DNA of 64,000 bases from Pseudomonas saponiphila (GTDB taxonomy: Bacteria > Pseudomonadota > Gammaproteobacteria > Pseudomonadales > Pseudomonadaceae). The notes beneath the pieces are model-generated. The model was not told the origin of the DNA. It ran no database searches and saw only the letters and a program-made list of their open reading frames with translations. Positions within the stretch are counted from its first letter, which is position 1; each line of letters begins with the position of its first letter. Positions 44,936-51,556 of the stretch are shown piece after piece. The position numbers were made by a program, and so were the translations under genes. The stretch is from contig NZ_FNTJ01000001.1 in assembly GCF_900105185.1 (NCBI RefSeq), positions 4,174,501-4,238,500 on the forward strand, given 5' to 3'.

Positions 44936-45168
44936 GCCGCGCTTCCTTTCGCCGTATTGAGAGAGGCCTTCAAGTGATCCAGGCATTCGCGCCGGAACTT
45001 GGTCTTGGAATCGCGGGTGTACTGAAAGCGCACCATGCGAGCGGCGTACATCGCTGCTGACTGGTGGAAGCTCTGAACGTGCGACACGTTTTCAGAATCA
45101 GCAAAACGTGTCGCCACATTTGGGTGGCTATTGCCTGAATCGTTCTGTATATGCATAATCGTGTCCAT
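44932..45168 (-). CDS. Hypothetical early protein
   Basis: A 78-residue protein. The segment YAARMVRFQYTRDSKTKFRRECLDHLKASL is helical and basic, possibly nucleic-acid binding. It overlaps the O-like gene by four bases and belongs to the pR operon. Confidence 0.5.
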   Translation of the reverse strand: MDTIMHIQNDSGNSHPNVATRFADSENVSHVQSFHQSAAMYAARMVRFQYTRDSKTKFRRECLDHLKASLNTAKGSAA

Positions 45169-45248
45169 CAGGTGGTATCGAATTAGCCGGGGCGCAATCC
45201 CGGCTTTTTTGTGCCCAGAATTCGGGCGGCCTTTTCAGCCCCTCTGCA

Positions 45249-45467
45249 TCACTTTTCAGGGCCTTTTGAGTCCCTTTCGGGATCTCGCTTTGTTACTGGT
45301 AGGAGCCGTACTTTTCGGGCTCCTCTTGGCCTGGTCTTCTCGATCAGCGCTTCCCTTCCCAAGCTCGCTGCGTACTGCTCTGGCGTGACGCCTTCTTTCT
45401 TTGCCAGCCGCTCAAGCTTTTCGTAGAGATGCCCATCGATCCCATGGCAGATCGTGGTTTCGGGCAC
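45249..45467 (-). CDS. Small protein with RHH-like helix pair
   Basis: A 72-residue protein; DGHLYEKLERLAKKEGVTPEQYAASL has the helix-turn-helix spacing of a ribbon-helix-helix domain. The tail is basic. It lies in the cro-distal early operon, so a regulatory role is likely but unproven. Confidence 0.5.
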   Translation of the reverse strand: MPETTICHGIDGHLYEKLERLAKKEGVTPEQYAASLGREALIEKTRPRGARKVRLLPVTKRDPERDSKGPEK

Positions 45468-45487
45468 AGAGGCCTCCTTTAGGGACT

Positions 45488-45679
45488 TCAGGCCATGTGG
45501 CGTGGAGCGGTAACATCTTGCTCAACGATGCTTTCCAGCTTCTCCTCGACGCACATGCGGACGAAGACAGCGAGTTGCAGCTTGTGAAGTCGCGCCACGG
45601 CCTTCAAAGCCTCATAAGTCTCATCGTCGTAACGAGACTTGATTTCCCGATCCTTCAGGTGGCGGTTGTTGTCGTACAT
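45488..45679 (-). CDS. Small RHH-like protein
   Basis: A 63-residue protein; REIKSRYDDETYEALKAVA is a typical ribbon followed by helices of an Arc/CopG fold. It is the gene after cro, near the place of lambda cII, and may regulate early transcription. Confidence 0.55.
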   Translation of the reverse strand: MYDNNRHLKDREIKSRYDDETYEALKAVARLHKLQLAVFVRMCVEEKLESIVEQDVTAPRHMA

Positions 45680-45705
45680 GCGTTACTCCTGGTTTTCAGA
45701 AAGGG

Positions 45706-45915
45706 TTAAGCGGCGGTGTTCTTCTGCGCCTGGGTCGGATCGTCAGAACGAACGGCCTTGAGGGCCCCGTCTGATTCCTTCTCCAGAACGCATTGCATTG
45801 GGTACGAGAAGCCACCCGCGGCGCGGCACTGAGAAACGCGGCTTCCGGTCACTCCAAGCGCGTCACCAATCGCTTTGCCAGAGCCGAAGTGCTTCAGGGC
45901 GTCGTCATAGGTCAT
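45706..45915 (-). CDS. cro: Cro-like repressor
   Basis: A 69-residue DNA-binding protein; MTYDDALKHFGSGKAIGDALGVTGSRVSQCRAA has the helix-turn-helix of Cro/YdaS-type proteins. The ATG at 45915 follows GGAGAACC. It is divergent from cI and the first gene of the leftward replication operon. Confidence 0.85.
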   Translation of the reverse strand: MTYDDALKHFGSGKAIGDALGVTGSRVSQCRAAGGFSYPMQCVLEKESDGALKAVRSDDPTQAQKNTAA

Positions 45916-45941
45916 ATTGGTTCTCCGGTTACATGAATCGG

Positions 45942-46004
45942 AGTTTAGAGATCTAAACATGAGAAGGCAAGGTATCTAAACAAGCTGACGTTTAGAATCC
46001 TAAA
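45942..46004. promoter_or_regulatory. OR-like operators with divergent cro and cI promoters
   Basis: Two 14-bp sites of the form TTTAG-N4-CTAAA, or nearly so, lie at 45944-45957 and 45991-46004, with a half-site TATCTAAAC at 45973-45981. The leftward promoter for cro has TTGCCT (45970-45965), 17 bp and TAAACT (45947-45942). The second operator ends one base before the cI ATG. Confidence 0.75.
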
Positions 46005-46005
46005 T

Positions 46006-46737
46006 ATGGAATTCAAAGACAGACTCAAGGCACGCATGAAGGCCCAAGGCTTAAATGCAACAGCCCTTCACAAAGCGACTGGGGCCTCCAAGGGCACCAT
46101 CAGCTTTTGGGTGAACGGGATAAACGGCGCCACTGGCAAAAACCTGCTGGCCTTAGCCAAGGCATTGAAGTGTTCACCTGAGTGGCTGGCCACTGGCCGT
46201 GGCGAACCTGAAATAGGAAACCCTGGAGCGCCAGAAGCAAACCTTGAGCTCCTTGGTGATCTTTCCGTATGGGATGAGGGCGACCCACTAGACGAAGATG
46301 ATTGCGAAGTGCCTTACTACGCTGAAGTCGAATTTGCCGGCGGAGACGGTATGACGGAAGTCGTAGAGGTTGCAGATCGGAAGCTGCGGTTCAGTAATGC
46401 AACGCTGCGCGCAGCGGGTGTTGATTGCGCCAGCGCCGCCGTTGCAAGAGTCAAAGGCCGAAGCATGGAGCGCCTGATCATGGATGGCGCGGCAATCGGA
46501 TTTGATATGAGCGATACATCAATCATTGATGGCGAGATCTATGCTTTCAATCATGGCGGAATGCTCAGAGTGAAATACCTCTATCGCCTCCCCCAGGGTT
46601 CTATAAGGATCAGCAGCGAGAACGGCGATGATTATCCTGATGAGATTATGACTGCTGAATCCTGGCGCGAAGAGACCAACATGCTCGGTCGCGTATTCTG
46701 GTGGTCAACCGTTCGCAGGTCCCCACGCAAGAGATAG
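46006..46737 (+). CDS. CI-like repressor with S24 peptidase domain
   Basis: A 243-residue repressor. The N-terminal helix-turn-helix (LNATALHKATGASKGTISFW) is followed by a LexA/S24-like domain with FAGGDG as likely cleavage site, Ser in KGRSMER and Lys in MLRVKYLYR as the dyad. RecA-dependent self-cleavage would induce the phage. No Shine-Dalgarno is present and a TAGAAT element lies about 10 bp upstream, so the message looks leaderless, like lambda cI from PRM. Confidence 0.9.
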   Translation: MEFKDRLKARMKAQGLNATALHKATGASKGTISFWVNGINGATGKNLLALAKALKCSPEWLATGRGEPEIGNPGAPEANLELLGDLSVWDEGDPLDEDDCEVPYYAEVEFAGGDGMTEVVEVADRKLRFSNATLRAAGVDCASAAVARVKGRSMERLIMDGAAIGFDMSDTSIIDGEIYAFNHGGMLRVKYLYRLPQGSIRISSENGDDYPDEIMTAESWREETNMLGRVFWWSTVRRSPRKR

Positions 46738-46753
46738 CCTCTCCCTCCCCCAT

Positions 46754-46780
46754 AAGCCCGCGATTTGCGGGCTTTTTTTC
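46754..46780 (+). terminator. Terminator after cI
   Basis: AAGCCCGC-GATTT-GCGGGCTT followed by seven T residues is a strong intrinsic terminator 17 bp after the cI stop codon. Confidence 0.9.
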
Positions 46781-46809
46781 GCCCCGACTAAATTCGCACG
46801 AAAAGAAAG

Positions 46810-46860
46810 TTTAGATTCCTAAATTTTTCGCTTGACGCAATCTGTTTAGTTTTCTAAATT
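46810..46860 (+). promoter_or_regulatory. OL-like operators and pL-like promoter
   Basis: TTTAGATTCCTAAA (46810-46823) and TTTAGTTTTCTAAA (46845-46858) repeat the cI operator. TTGACG (46832-46837), 17 bp and TAAATT (46855-46860) form a promoter overlapped by the second operator. It would drive the plus-strand operon that begins at 47171. The rest of 46861-47085 holds no gene I can support. Confidence 0.8.
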
Positions 46861-47089
46861 CACACCCATCGCAGCGACACAGTCCCTGCGAAGGGCCTCA
46901 AGAGACCCGCCGCTCTTTAGCGACACCCCTTGCCGGATCACCACCGGCCTAGATTCGAAGGCAGCGATGAACCGGCCTCAACGGTTCAGAGGGTTGGCAA
47001 CTGACCCGGGTGTGCAGCGTAAAGCACCGTAATCAGTTATCTGGCGGGGAGGTCCGCGGCCGGAGTCAACAACGAGAGGAAGCCCAGGG

Positions 47090-47112
47090 CTGTCGCCAGT
47101 CGCGAGCCCGGG
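47090..47112 (+). repeat. Leader repeat, copy 1
   Basis: A 23-bp element beginning CTGTCGCCAG and ending GCGAGCCCGGG matches 48259-48281 at 21 of 23 positions. Each copy lies upstream of a small early gene. It can pair internally or with the flanking GGGC. Confidence 0.6.
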
Positions 47113-47163
47113 ATTTCACCAGGTGCCATTCCACGAGTGGCATCTGGGAAATCAACCGGAGGG
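47112..47163 (+). promoter_or_regulatory. Structured leader A
   Basis: Outer stem GATTTC (47112-47117) with GAAATC (47148-47153) encloses an inner stem CCAGGTGCCA / TGGCATCTGG. The Shine-Dalgarno GGAGGG (47158-47163) follows directly, 7 bases before the ATG at 47171. The architecture is shared with the leaders at 47398 and 47825. Confidence 0.65.
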
Positions 47164-47170
47164 ATTCACG

Positions 47171-47392
47171 ATGTTCAACATGGCAACCATGGCGGCTGAT
47201 GAATGCCGCGAAGACGCTCAAGAGCGCATCTACTACCGCTGGATCGACAAGGCTTCCGAGCTGCTCGGTCACGAGGTCGCGCTGGGCTCGCAGGAAGAAA
47301 GCGACCTGCATGACCTTTACGCCGATAGCTGCACCCCGTCCGAGGCTGTGACTGAGCTGCTGGCCCAGGCGGAACTGGCTCGCGCTGCATGA
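47171..47392 (+). CDS. Small early protein
   Basis: A 73-residue acidic, helical protein (MFNMATMAADECREDAQER...). It is the first gene of the pL-type operon. Leader A and its GGAGGG site fix the start at 47171 rather than an in-frame Met 16 codons upstream. No function recognised. Confidence 0.65.
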   Translation: MFNMATMAADECREDAQERIYYRWIDKASELLGHEVALGSQEESDLHDLYADSCTPSEAVTELLAQAELARAA

Positions 47393-47397
47393 CCGGC

Positions 47398-47447
47398 GAT
47401 TCACTGAAGCACCTGGGCGACCGGGTGCTTTGGGAATCCACTGGAGG
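47398..47447 (+). promoter_or_regulatory. Structured leader B
   Basis: Outer stem GATTC (47398-47402) with GAATC (47434-47438), and inner stem AAGCACC (47407-47413) with GGTGCTT (47424-47430), loop TGGGCGACC. GGAGG (47443-47447) follows, then the ATG at 47456. Confidence 0.65.
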
Positions 47448-47455
47448 AACACAGG

Positions 47456-47641
47456 ATGAACAAGGTCATTCGAATCACCCTGCGCGGCGAGCTGCAGTTG
47501 TTCACCGACAGCGACCTGGGCGCCTGCATTCGCGAAGCGAACCGGCTCAACACCGAACGCGGCTACCGCAACGGCGTGTGTGTGGTCGAGATGGAAGATG
47601 GGCAGCGCATGACAGCCGCCGACTGCAAGGAGGCCGCATGA
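47456..47641 (+). CDS. Small early protein
   Basis: A 61-residue protein with strands in the first half (KVIRITLRGELQLFTDSD) and a helix with following strand. It has a good GGAGG site and an ATGA overlap with the next gene. No function recognised. Confidence 0.6.
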   Translation: MNKVIRITLRGELQLFTDSDLGACIREANRLNTERGYRNGVCVVEMEDGQRMTAADCKEAA

Positions 47642-47823
47642 GCCTGCGCGACCAGGGCTTCAAGTTCTGCATAAGCCCGTACAACAAGCAAGGCCAATGG
47701 CTGCACCCTACGGTGTTTAAGGTCATGCATCCCGACTGGACGGACGTCACGGAATGGCCGACTGAGCAACTGGTGGCCTACCTGATGCCGGTGCCTGAGC
47801 AGCAAGAGCTGTTCGCAGCATGA
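47638..47823 (+). CDS. Small early protein
   Basis: A 61-residue protein (MSLRDQGFKFCISPYNKQGQ...), rich in aromatic residues, translated by ATGA coupling from the previous gene. Similar small proteins occur in Pseudomonas phage early regions. Function unknown. Confidence 0.6.
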   Translation: MSLRDQGFKFCISPYNKQGQWLHPTVFKVMHPDWTDVTEWPTEQLVAYLMPVPEQQELFAA

Positions 47824-47824
47824 C

Positions 47825-47881
47825 GATTTCACTGGCTGGCCTTGGCGACAGGGCCAGACGGGAAATCAACCGCCCTGGAGG
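47825..47881 (+). promoter_or_regulatory. Structured leader C
   Basis: Outer stem GATTTC (47825-47830) with GAAATC (47862-47867), and inner stem CTGGCC (47836-47841) with GGCCAG (47852-47857), loop TTGGCGACAG. A further GCCC/GGGC hairpin partly covers the GGAGG site before the ATG at 47890. Confidence 0.65.
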
Positions 47882-47889
47882 GCGAGGAT

Positions 47890-48249
47890 ATGCCCACAAA
47901 AGCTTATCAATGTGGATCGTGTTGCGAGGTCCACGAGTTCTATCACGAGGCGGAAAGCTGCTGTCAGCCAGCAGTCGATGAGGGCTGGTCGTGTGATGTC
48001 TGCAACGACTTCCATAGTGAAAAGGAAGACGCTGCGAAATGCTGTATCAAGCTGGTCAAGAAGAAATCCGCCGAATCACTCCAATGCCCATCATGCTTGC
48101 GCGTCCAGTCACTGATGCAACTGGTAGCAGAGATTGAAGTGGCTGCGCACTGCTCAGAGTGCAACCCGCATTACAGCAGCGACGAATCATTCAAGATTGC
48201 TGATCTGGTTGATCGGCGAGTTGAAGAGAAAATCGAGCAAGCGCTTTAA
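47890..48249 (+). CDS. Cys-rich zinc-binding early protein
   Basis: A 119-residue protein with three Cys/His units: CGSCCEVHEF...CC, CDVCNDFHSE...CC and CPSC...HCSEC. The first two are a clear internal repeat (C-x2-C ... H ... A-x-x-CC), so at least two or three metal sites are likely. A helical tail follows. It may bind nucleic acid or a host protein. The start follows leader C. Confidence 0.65.
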   Translation: MPTKAYQCGSCCEVHEFYHEAESCCQPAVDEGWSCDVCNDFHSEKEDAAKCCIKLVKKKSAESLQCPSCLRVQSLMQLVAEIEVAAHCSECNPHYSSDESFKIADLVDRRVEEKIEQAL

Positions 48250-48258
48250 GCCGGAGGC

Positions 48259-48281
48259 CTGTCGCCAGCAGCGAGCCCGGG
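48259..48281 (+). repeat. Leader repeat, copy 2
   Basis: Second copy of the 23-bp leader repeat of 47090-47112. Two further perfect-stem hairpins follow before the next gene: AGGGATG/CATCCCT at about 48284-48303 and AATGCCTCCA/TGGAGGCATT at about 48314-48340. Confidence 0.6.
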
Positions 48282-48365
48282 CCGAGGGATGCTGATTCAT
48301 CCCTGGTTTTACAAATGCCTCCACAACCCCTGGAGGCATTCGAAAGCCACGAACGGAGCAGGACC

Positions 48366-48506
48366 ATGACCAAGCAAGCACTCGTACAGAAAGCCCGGTC
48401 TGCGAACCGCGACATCATCGCCCACGTCCAGGCTGGTCGGTTCTGGGCAGCAGATCTCGCAGCAAATACCCGCGACGCGGCGATGGCCGAAGCGCGCAAC
48501 GCCTAA
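48366..48506 (+). CDS. Small basic early protein
   Basis: A 46-residue helical, basic protein (MTKQALVQKARSANRDIIAH...). GGAGCAGGA lies just upstream of the ATG. The preceding leader contains three hairpins. Function unknown. Confidence 0.55.
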   Translation: MTKQALVQKARSANRDIIAHVQAGRFWAADLAANTRDAAMAEARNA

Positions 48507-48527
48507 CCTTACGAAAGGAATACCAAC

Positions 48528-49007
48528 ATGAGCGCACAAAAGAACACTCCACCAGCTATCGGCGAAATCTGGCCAGGTCAGGGCGGCATCTACGGCGGTC
48601 TTCGTCAGTATCCAGAAGGTCTTTGCCACATCATCTTCGCAGCGGAAGACGTTCCTGGGCGCCATCAGTACGGCGACTATGGTGTTTCGGTGAAGGCTGA
48701 AAGCCGCACTGATGGCCGAGCAAATACGGCGGTGATGATCGAGCGCGAAGGTAAGCACCCTGCCGCCATTGAGGCCGCTGGCTACACAGCCGACGGACAC
48801 AAGGACTTCTATCTGCCATCCATTGGGGAGCTCCATCACGTCTGGCAGTACATTCCTGAATCGTTTGCGACCGATTGGTACTACTGGTCGAGCTCGCAGT
48901 ACTCAGCCAACTACGCCTACACCGTGGACTTTGAAGATGGCTGGCTCGACGACAACGGCAAGGACGGCGTACGTCTTGTCCGTCCTGTCCGCAGATTCCT
49001 TCAGTAA
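48528..49007 (+). CDS. DUF1566/Lcl-type C-lectin-like protein
   Basis: A 159-residue protein. The second half (FYLPSIGELHHVWQYIP, then YYWSSSQYSANYAYTVDF and VRLVRPVRRF) is the DUF1566/Lcl domain with a C-type-lectin-like fold. Such domains occur in surface adhesins and in phages. Its place in an early operon rather than a tail operon is unusual. No reverse transcriptase or template repeat is present. Confidence 0.75.
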   Translation: MSAQKNTPPAIGEIWPGQGGIYGGLRQYPEGLCHIIFAAEDVPGRHQYGDYGVSVKAESRTDGRANTAVMIEREGKHPAAIEAAGYTADGHKDFYLPSIGELHHVWQYIPESFATDWYYWSSSQYSANYAYTVDFEDGWLDDNGKDGVRLVRPVRRFLQ

Positions 49008-49088
49008 TTCAATTCTTCAATTGCTTCTGAACAACCAGCGCCAAACGTGAGCCTCACGCTAACTGCCCGATCCCTGGTGAGCCAGGAC

Positions 49089-49216
49089 GCATCGGAGGTA
49101 GGCCTGCCAATTTCGAAAGAGTCACTAGCCGACGCGCGGCTCGGTATAGAACCCGGCAGAAAGGTAGTCATGTAGTGAACCGCGACTAGCTCATGACGTA
49201 GGCCTACCTCCGATGC
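49089..49216. ncRNA. Branched RNA-like element closed by a 19-bp stem
   Basis: GCATCGGAGGTAGGCCT (49089-49105) has its exact inverse at 49200-49216, and two more pairs extend the stem inward. Inside are an AGCCG/CGGCT hairpin (about 49127-49141), a short GGT/ACC hairpin and GTCATG-TAGT/ACTA-CATGAC (49167-49197). A CCGC-GAAA-GCGG tetraloop hairpin follows at about 49230-49241. The stretch 49008-49308 has no gene. The strand is not certain, and a transposon-like palindromic repeat is the main alternative. Confidence 0.5.
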
Positions 49217-49308
49217 GGAAGAGTCCATACCGCGAAAGCGGCCCCCTGCATCAAACGAGCATCAGCGACTTCAGGACGCTCTGCTCTTCCAGCCAACTGG
49301 AGAATCAC

Positions 49309-49452
49309 ATGCTCCTACTGTTCCTGATCGGCGCAGCGCTTAGCCATGTGCGGCCAGAACCGCAAGGCAAGGCGGCACTGCCAACCGATCCACCCACCTT
49401 GATCCGAGAAAAGCCCCGACTGAGACGCGGGGCACCAGCGTTCTGGCGCTGA
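49309..49452 (+). CDS. Small protein with hydrophobic N terminus
   Basis: A 47-residue protein (MLLLFLIGAALSHVRPE...) with one short hydrophobic segment and a basic, Pro-rich tail. TGGAGA lies upstream. It may be a membrane microprotein. Coding status is plausible but not certain. Confidence 0.45.
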   Translation: MLLLFLIGAALSHVRPEPQGKAALPTDPPTLIREKPRLRRGAPAFWR

Positions 49453-49499
49453 CTGTCCCGCCCAAAACAACAGGAACCCACAAGAGCACGGCATCTGAG

Positions 49500-49533
49500 A
49501 AAGCCCCGAACGTCCAACGGGGCTTTCTTTATT
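49500..49533 (+). terminator. Terminator before the HNH gene
   Basis: AAAGCCCC and GGGGCTTT form a hairpin around GAACGTCCAAC, followed by a T-rich tract. It separates the upstream genes from the HNH gene. Confidence 0.85.
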
Positions 49534-49558
49534 GCGAACCACCAGATTGGAGGTGTGG

Positions 49559-50092
49559 ATGAACATCAACAGCTCCTACGTTGTTTGTTTGCTTGATTAC
49601 GATCCCTCCAACGGCGCTATGTACTGGAAGCCCAGGCAGCCTCACCAGGTTAATTGCCAAAAAGCTCTTAATAGCTGGAACAGGAAGTACGCTGGAAAGC
49701 GAGCTGGCTCGGCAAACAGCGACGGTTACGAGGTGATACGTGTTGGCGGAAATCAATTCCGTACCAACCGACTAGTTTGGGAACTGCACCATGGGCCTAT
49801 CCCGGATGGAATGCAGATAGACCACATAAATGGCGATCGCCGGGACAACCGTGCCGCCAACCTGCGCGCTGTAACAATTACCGAAAATAACCGGAACATG
49901 AGGCTTTCGCACCGCAACACCAGCGGCCTGCATGGGGTCGTGTTCCTTCATCGCTACAACAGATTTCAGGCCACGATAGTCGTGGACAAGAAGCATATCC
50001 ACCTCGGCTATCACAAGACCCTGATTGAAGCGGCAGCGGCCAGGAAGTCGGCAGAGTTTTGCCATGGCTTCCACCAAAACCACGGCCGCTGA
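49559..50092 (+). CDS. HNH endonuclease with AP2-like domain
   Basis: A 177-residue protein. The HNH core (VWELHHGPIPDGMQIDHINGDRRDN) is followed by a C-terminal AP2/ERF-like DNA-binding segment (SGLHGVVFLHRYNRFQATIV). GGAGG lies 5 bases before the ATG at 49559. Sitting after a terminator, it looks like a free-standing homing endonuclease gene. Confidence 0.85.
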   Translation: MNINSSYVVCLLDYDPSNGAMYWKPRQPHQVNCQKALNSWNRKYAGKRAGSANSDGYEVIRVGGNQFRTNRLVWELHHGPIPDGMQIDHINGDRRDNRAANLRAVTITENNRNMRLSHRNTSGLHGVVFLHRYNRFQATIVVDKKHIHLGYHKTLIEAAAARKSAEFCHGFHQNHGR

Positions 50093-50123
50093 CGCTGTGT
50101 AACCCGCCACCTTGGAGGCGACC

Positions 50124-50498
50124 ATGCAAACAGCAATGCAGATTTGCCAAGACCGGCACGACAGCAAGTTGCCGGCGGAACATGCCGAGTACGACGAGCA
50201 GGACGCCGCCGAGGTGGCCCAGGTGCTGGCGATGGAATCGGAACTTGTGCCGTTCTTCGACAAACGCGCGACCAGATCCCACGGCCACATCTCTGGCTTC
50301 GCGCTGAACGCCAGCGAGGCGATGGCCCAGGCCGCGGGGCACGAATGCTTCGACGTGCAGCTAGCGCTGGCCGTCGGTGCCGGCAACTACGAACTGGCCC
50401 GCGCCATCTTCGACAAGTGCTTTATGCCAGTCCTGCAGGCCGAAGCCCTGCACATGGTCGTCAATGCTCGGCGTGCCGAGCGGGTGGTGTGGGAATGA
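50124..50498 (+). CDS. Hypothetical early protein
   Basis: A 124-residue acidic, helical protein starting MQTAMQICQDRHDSKLPAEH. GGAGG precedes the ATG. The next gene starts in an ATGA overlap. It resembles proteins of Pseudomonas phage early operons but I assign no function. Confidence 0.6.
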   Translation: MQTAMQICQDRHDSKLPAEHAEYDEQDAAEVAQVLAMESELVPFFDKRATRSHGHISGFALNASEAMAQAAGHECFDVQLALAVGAGNYELARAIFDKCFMPVLQAEALHMVVNARRAERVVWE

Positions 50499-50722
50499 GC
50501 CGGAAACACCAAACCGCCGTGGACATGATCGAGGCCAGGTTTCAGGCGCTGATCGCCAAAAGCACCTGCTGCCTGCACGCCGAGACGGATATGGCCATCG
50601 AGATGGCCTATGCCCTGGGCGCCATCAGCCTGGAAGAGCACCGCCACTACGTTGCCCGCCGCCACCGAATCCTCGAGCGCGAACACGCTGAGTTCGCGGC
50701 CCGATTTGCGAGGTCCGCATGA
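50495..50722 (+). CDS. Hypothetical early protein
   Basis: A 75-residue helical protein rich in His and Arg (EEHRHYVARRHRILEREHAEF). It is coupled by ATGA at both ends to its neighbours. Function unknown. Confidence 0.6.
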   Translation: MSRKHQTAVDMIEARFQALIAKSTCCLHAETDMAIEMAYALGAISLEEHRHYVARRHRILEREHAEFAARFARSA

Positions 50723-50853
50723 CGATCACTGTGAAGAATTGCCAAGAACTGGCCAGGGCCCTGCAGATGCGGGGCTTTTTATTGGTCGCCGATCTACCCA
50801 GGCCGCTGCGCATCGATATCCGGCGCGGAGTGATCATTGCGAGGATGCCATGA
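50719..50853 (+). CDS. Very small early protein (44 residues)
   Basis: MTITVKNCQELARALQMRGF... is translated between two ATGA overlaps (50719-50722 and 50850-50853), which strongly suggests a real gene. It is a compact basic protein with strand-helix-strand character. Confidence 0.6.
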   Translation: MTITVKNCQELARALQMRGFLLVADLPRPLRIDIRRGVIIARMP

Positions 50854-51177
50854 GCTATTCAAAGACTGACTACTACGCCGAGGGCCTTGCAGAGGCCTTC
50901 GACGAGCACGGCGTAACCGCAACGCCTGAGCAGATCCGAGCAATCGCAGGTGATGTTGTGGGATGGGCAGAGAGCATCGGAATGGCCTTCCACGTTCCAG
51001 CAGGCGACCCACGCGACAGCGAGCTGGCCGACCTCCGCAAACAGCTTGAGCGAGAGCGCAACAAAGTTGCATGTTGGGGTCTGCAAAGGATCTGGCCTTA
51101 TTCGCTTTCAAGGCCCGTACCACGCCTCTACGTACACCTGTCACAAATGCAATGGCGAAGGCAGGCATGCCCCATGA
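50850..51177 (+). pseudogene. Zinc-finger early protein broken by a one-base insertion
   Basis: The 5' part (MSYSKTDYYAEGLAEAFDEH...) runs in frame to CW at about 51077. The zinc-ribbon part (CKGSGLIRFQGPYHASTYTC, then HKCNGEG) continues in the +1 frame to a stop at 51177. Removing the T at 51080 restores CWGCKGSG ... CHKCNGEG, a DnaJ-like CxxCxGxG pair. As written, translation instead runs on into the next gene. A sequencing error is possible. Confidence 0.7.
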
Positions 51178-51290
51178 CATCCCGCCAGCGCGCTCGCCGC
51201 CTGCTGATATGGCGCGGTTCCTTCTGTGCTCTAACCCTCCTCTCTCTTCTGATGCTCGCCAGCGCTTTGGCTGATCGCGTCACTTCCTAA
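51174..51290 (+). CDS. Small membrane peptide
   Basis: A 38-residue peptide (MTSRQRARRLLIWRGSFCAL...), basic at the N terminus with one hydrophobic segment (residues 17-32). Its ATG overlaps the stop of the zinc-finger frame (ATGA). It is the last pL-operon gene before the IS. Confidence 0.5.
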   Translation: MTSRQRARRLLIWRGSFCALTLLSLLMLASALADRVTS

Positions 51291-51556
51291 ACACTTACAG
51301 CGCCCCTCTCCGGTGGCGCGGAGAGCAATCGTGCGGATTTCGGAGCACCGTGACCGGCCGTTTCGGTTGATCGTGACCGGTCATTTCGCTAACGCGTGAC
51401 CGCTCATTTCGGTAGCAACGTGACCGATTTTCCGCCTGTTCCGAAACAGGTGGTCACGGCTTACCGAAATCGCCGGTCACGACTTAGCGAAAGCCTTCCC
51501 CTTCGTTGCGCATGACCTGATGCGCCGCCATCCTCGACCGATTTCGGGAGAGGAAG

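Noticed and set aside
48528..49216. Diversity-generating retroelement (lectin-fold protein followed by a structured element)
   Set aside because: No reverse transcriptase, no accessory Avd gene and no near-repeat with adenine-specific differences is visible nearby.
49089..50092. Retron, or group I intron with an HNH gene
   Set aside because: No reverse transcriptase is present, and I do not see the group I core pairing or a split host gene. The HNH gene is separated from the element by another small gene and a terminator.
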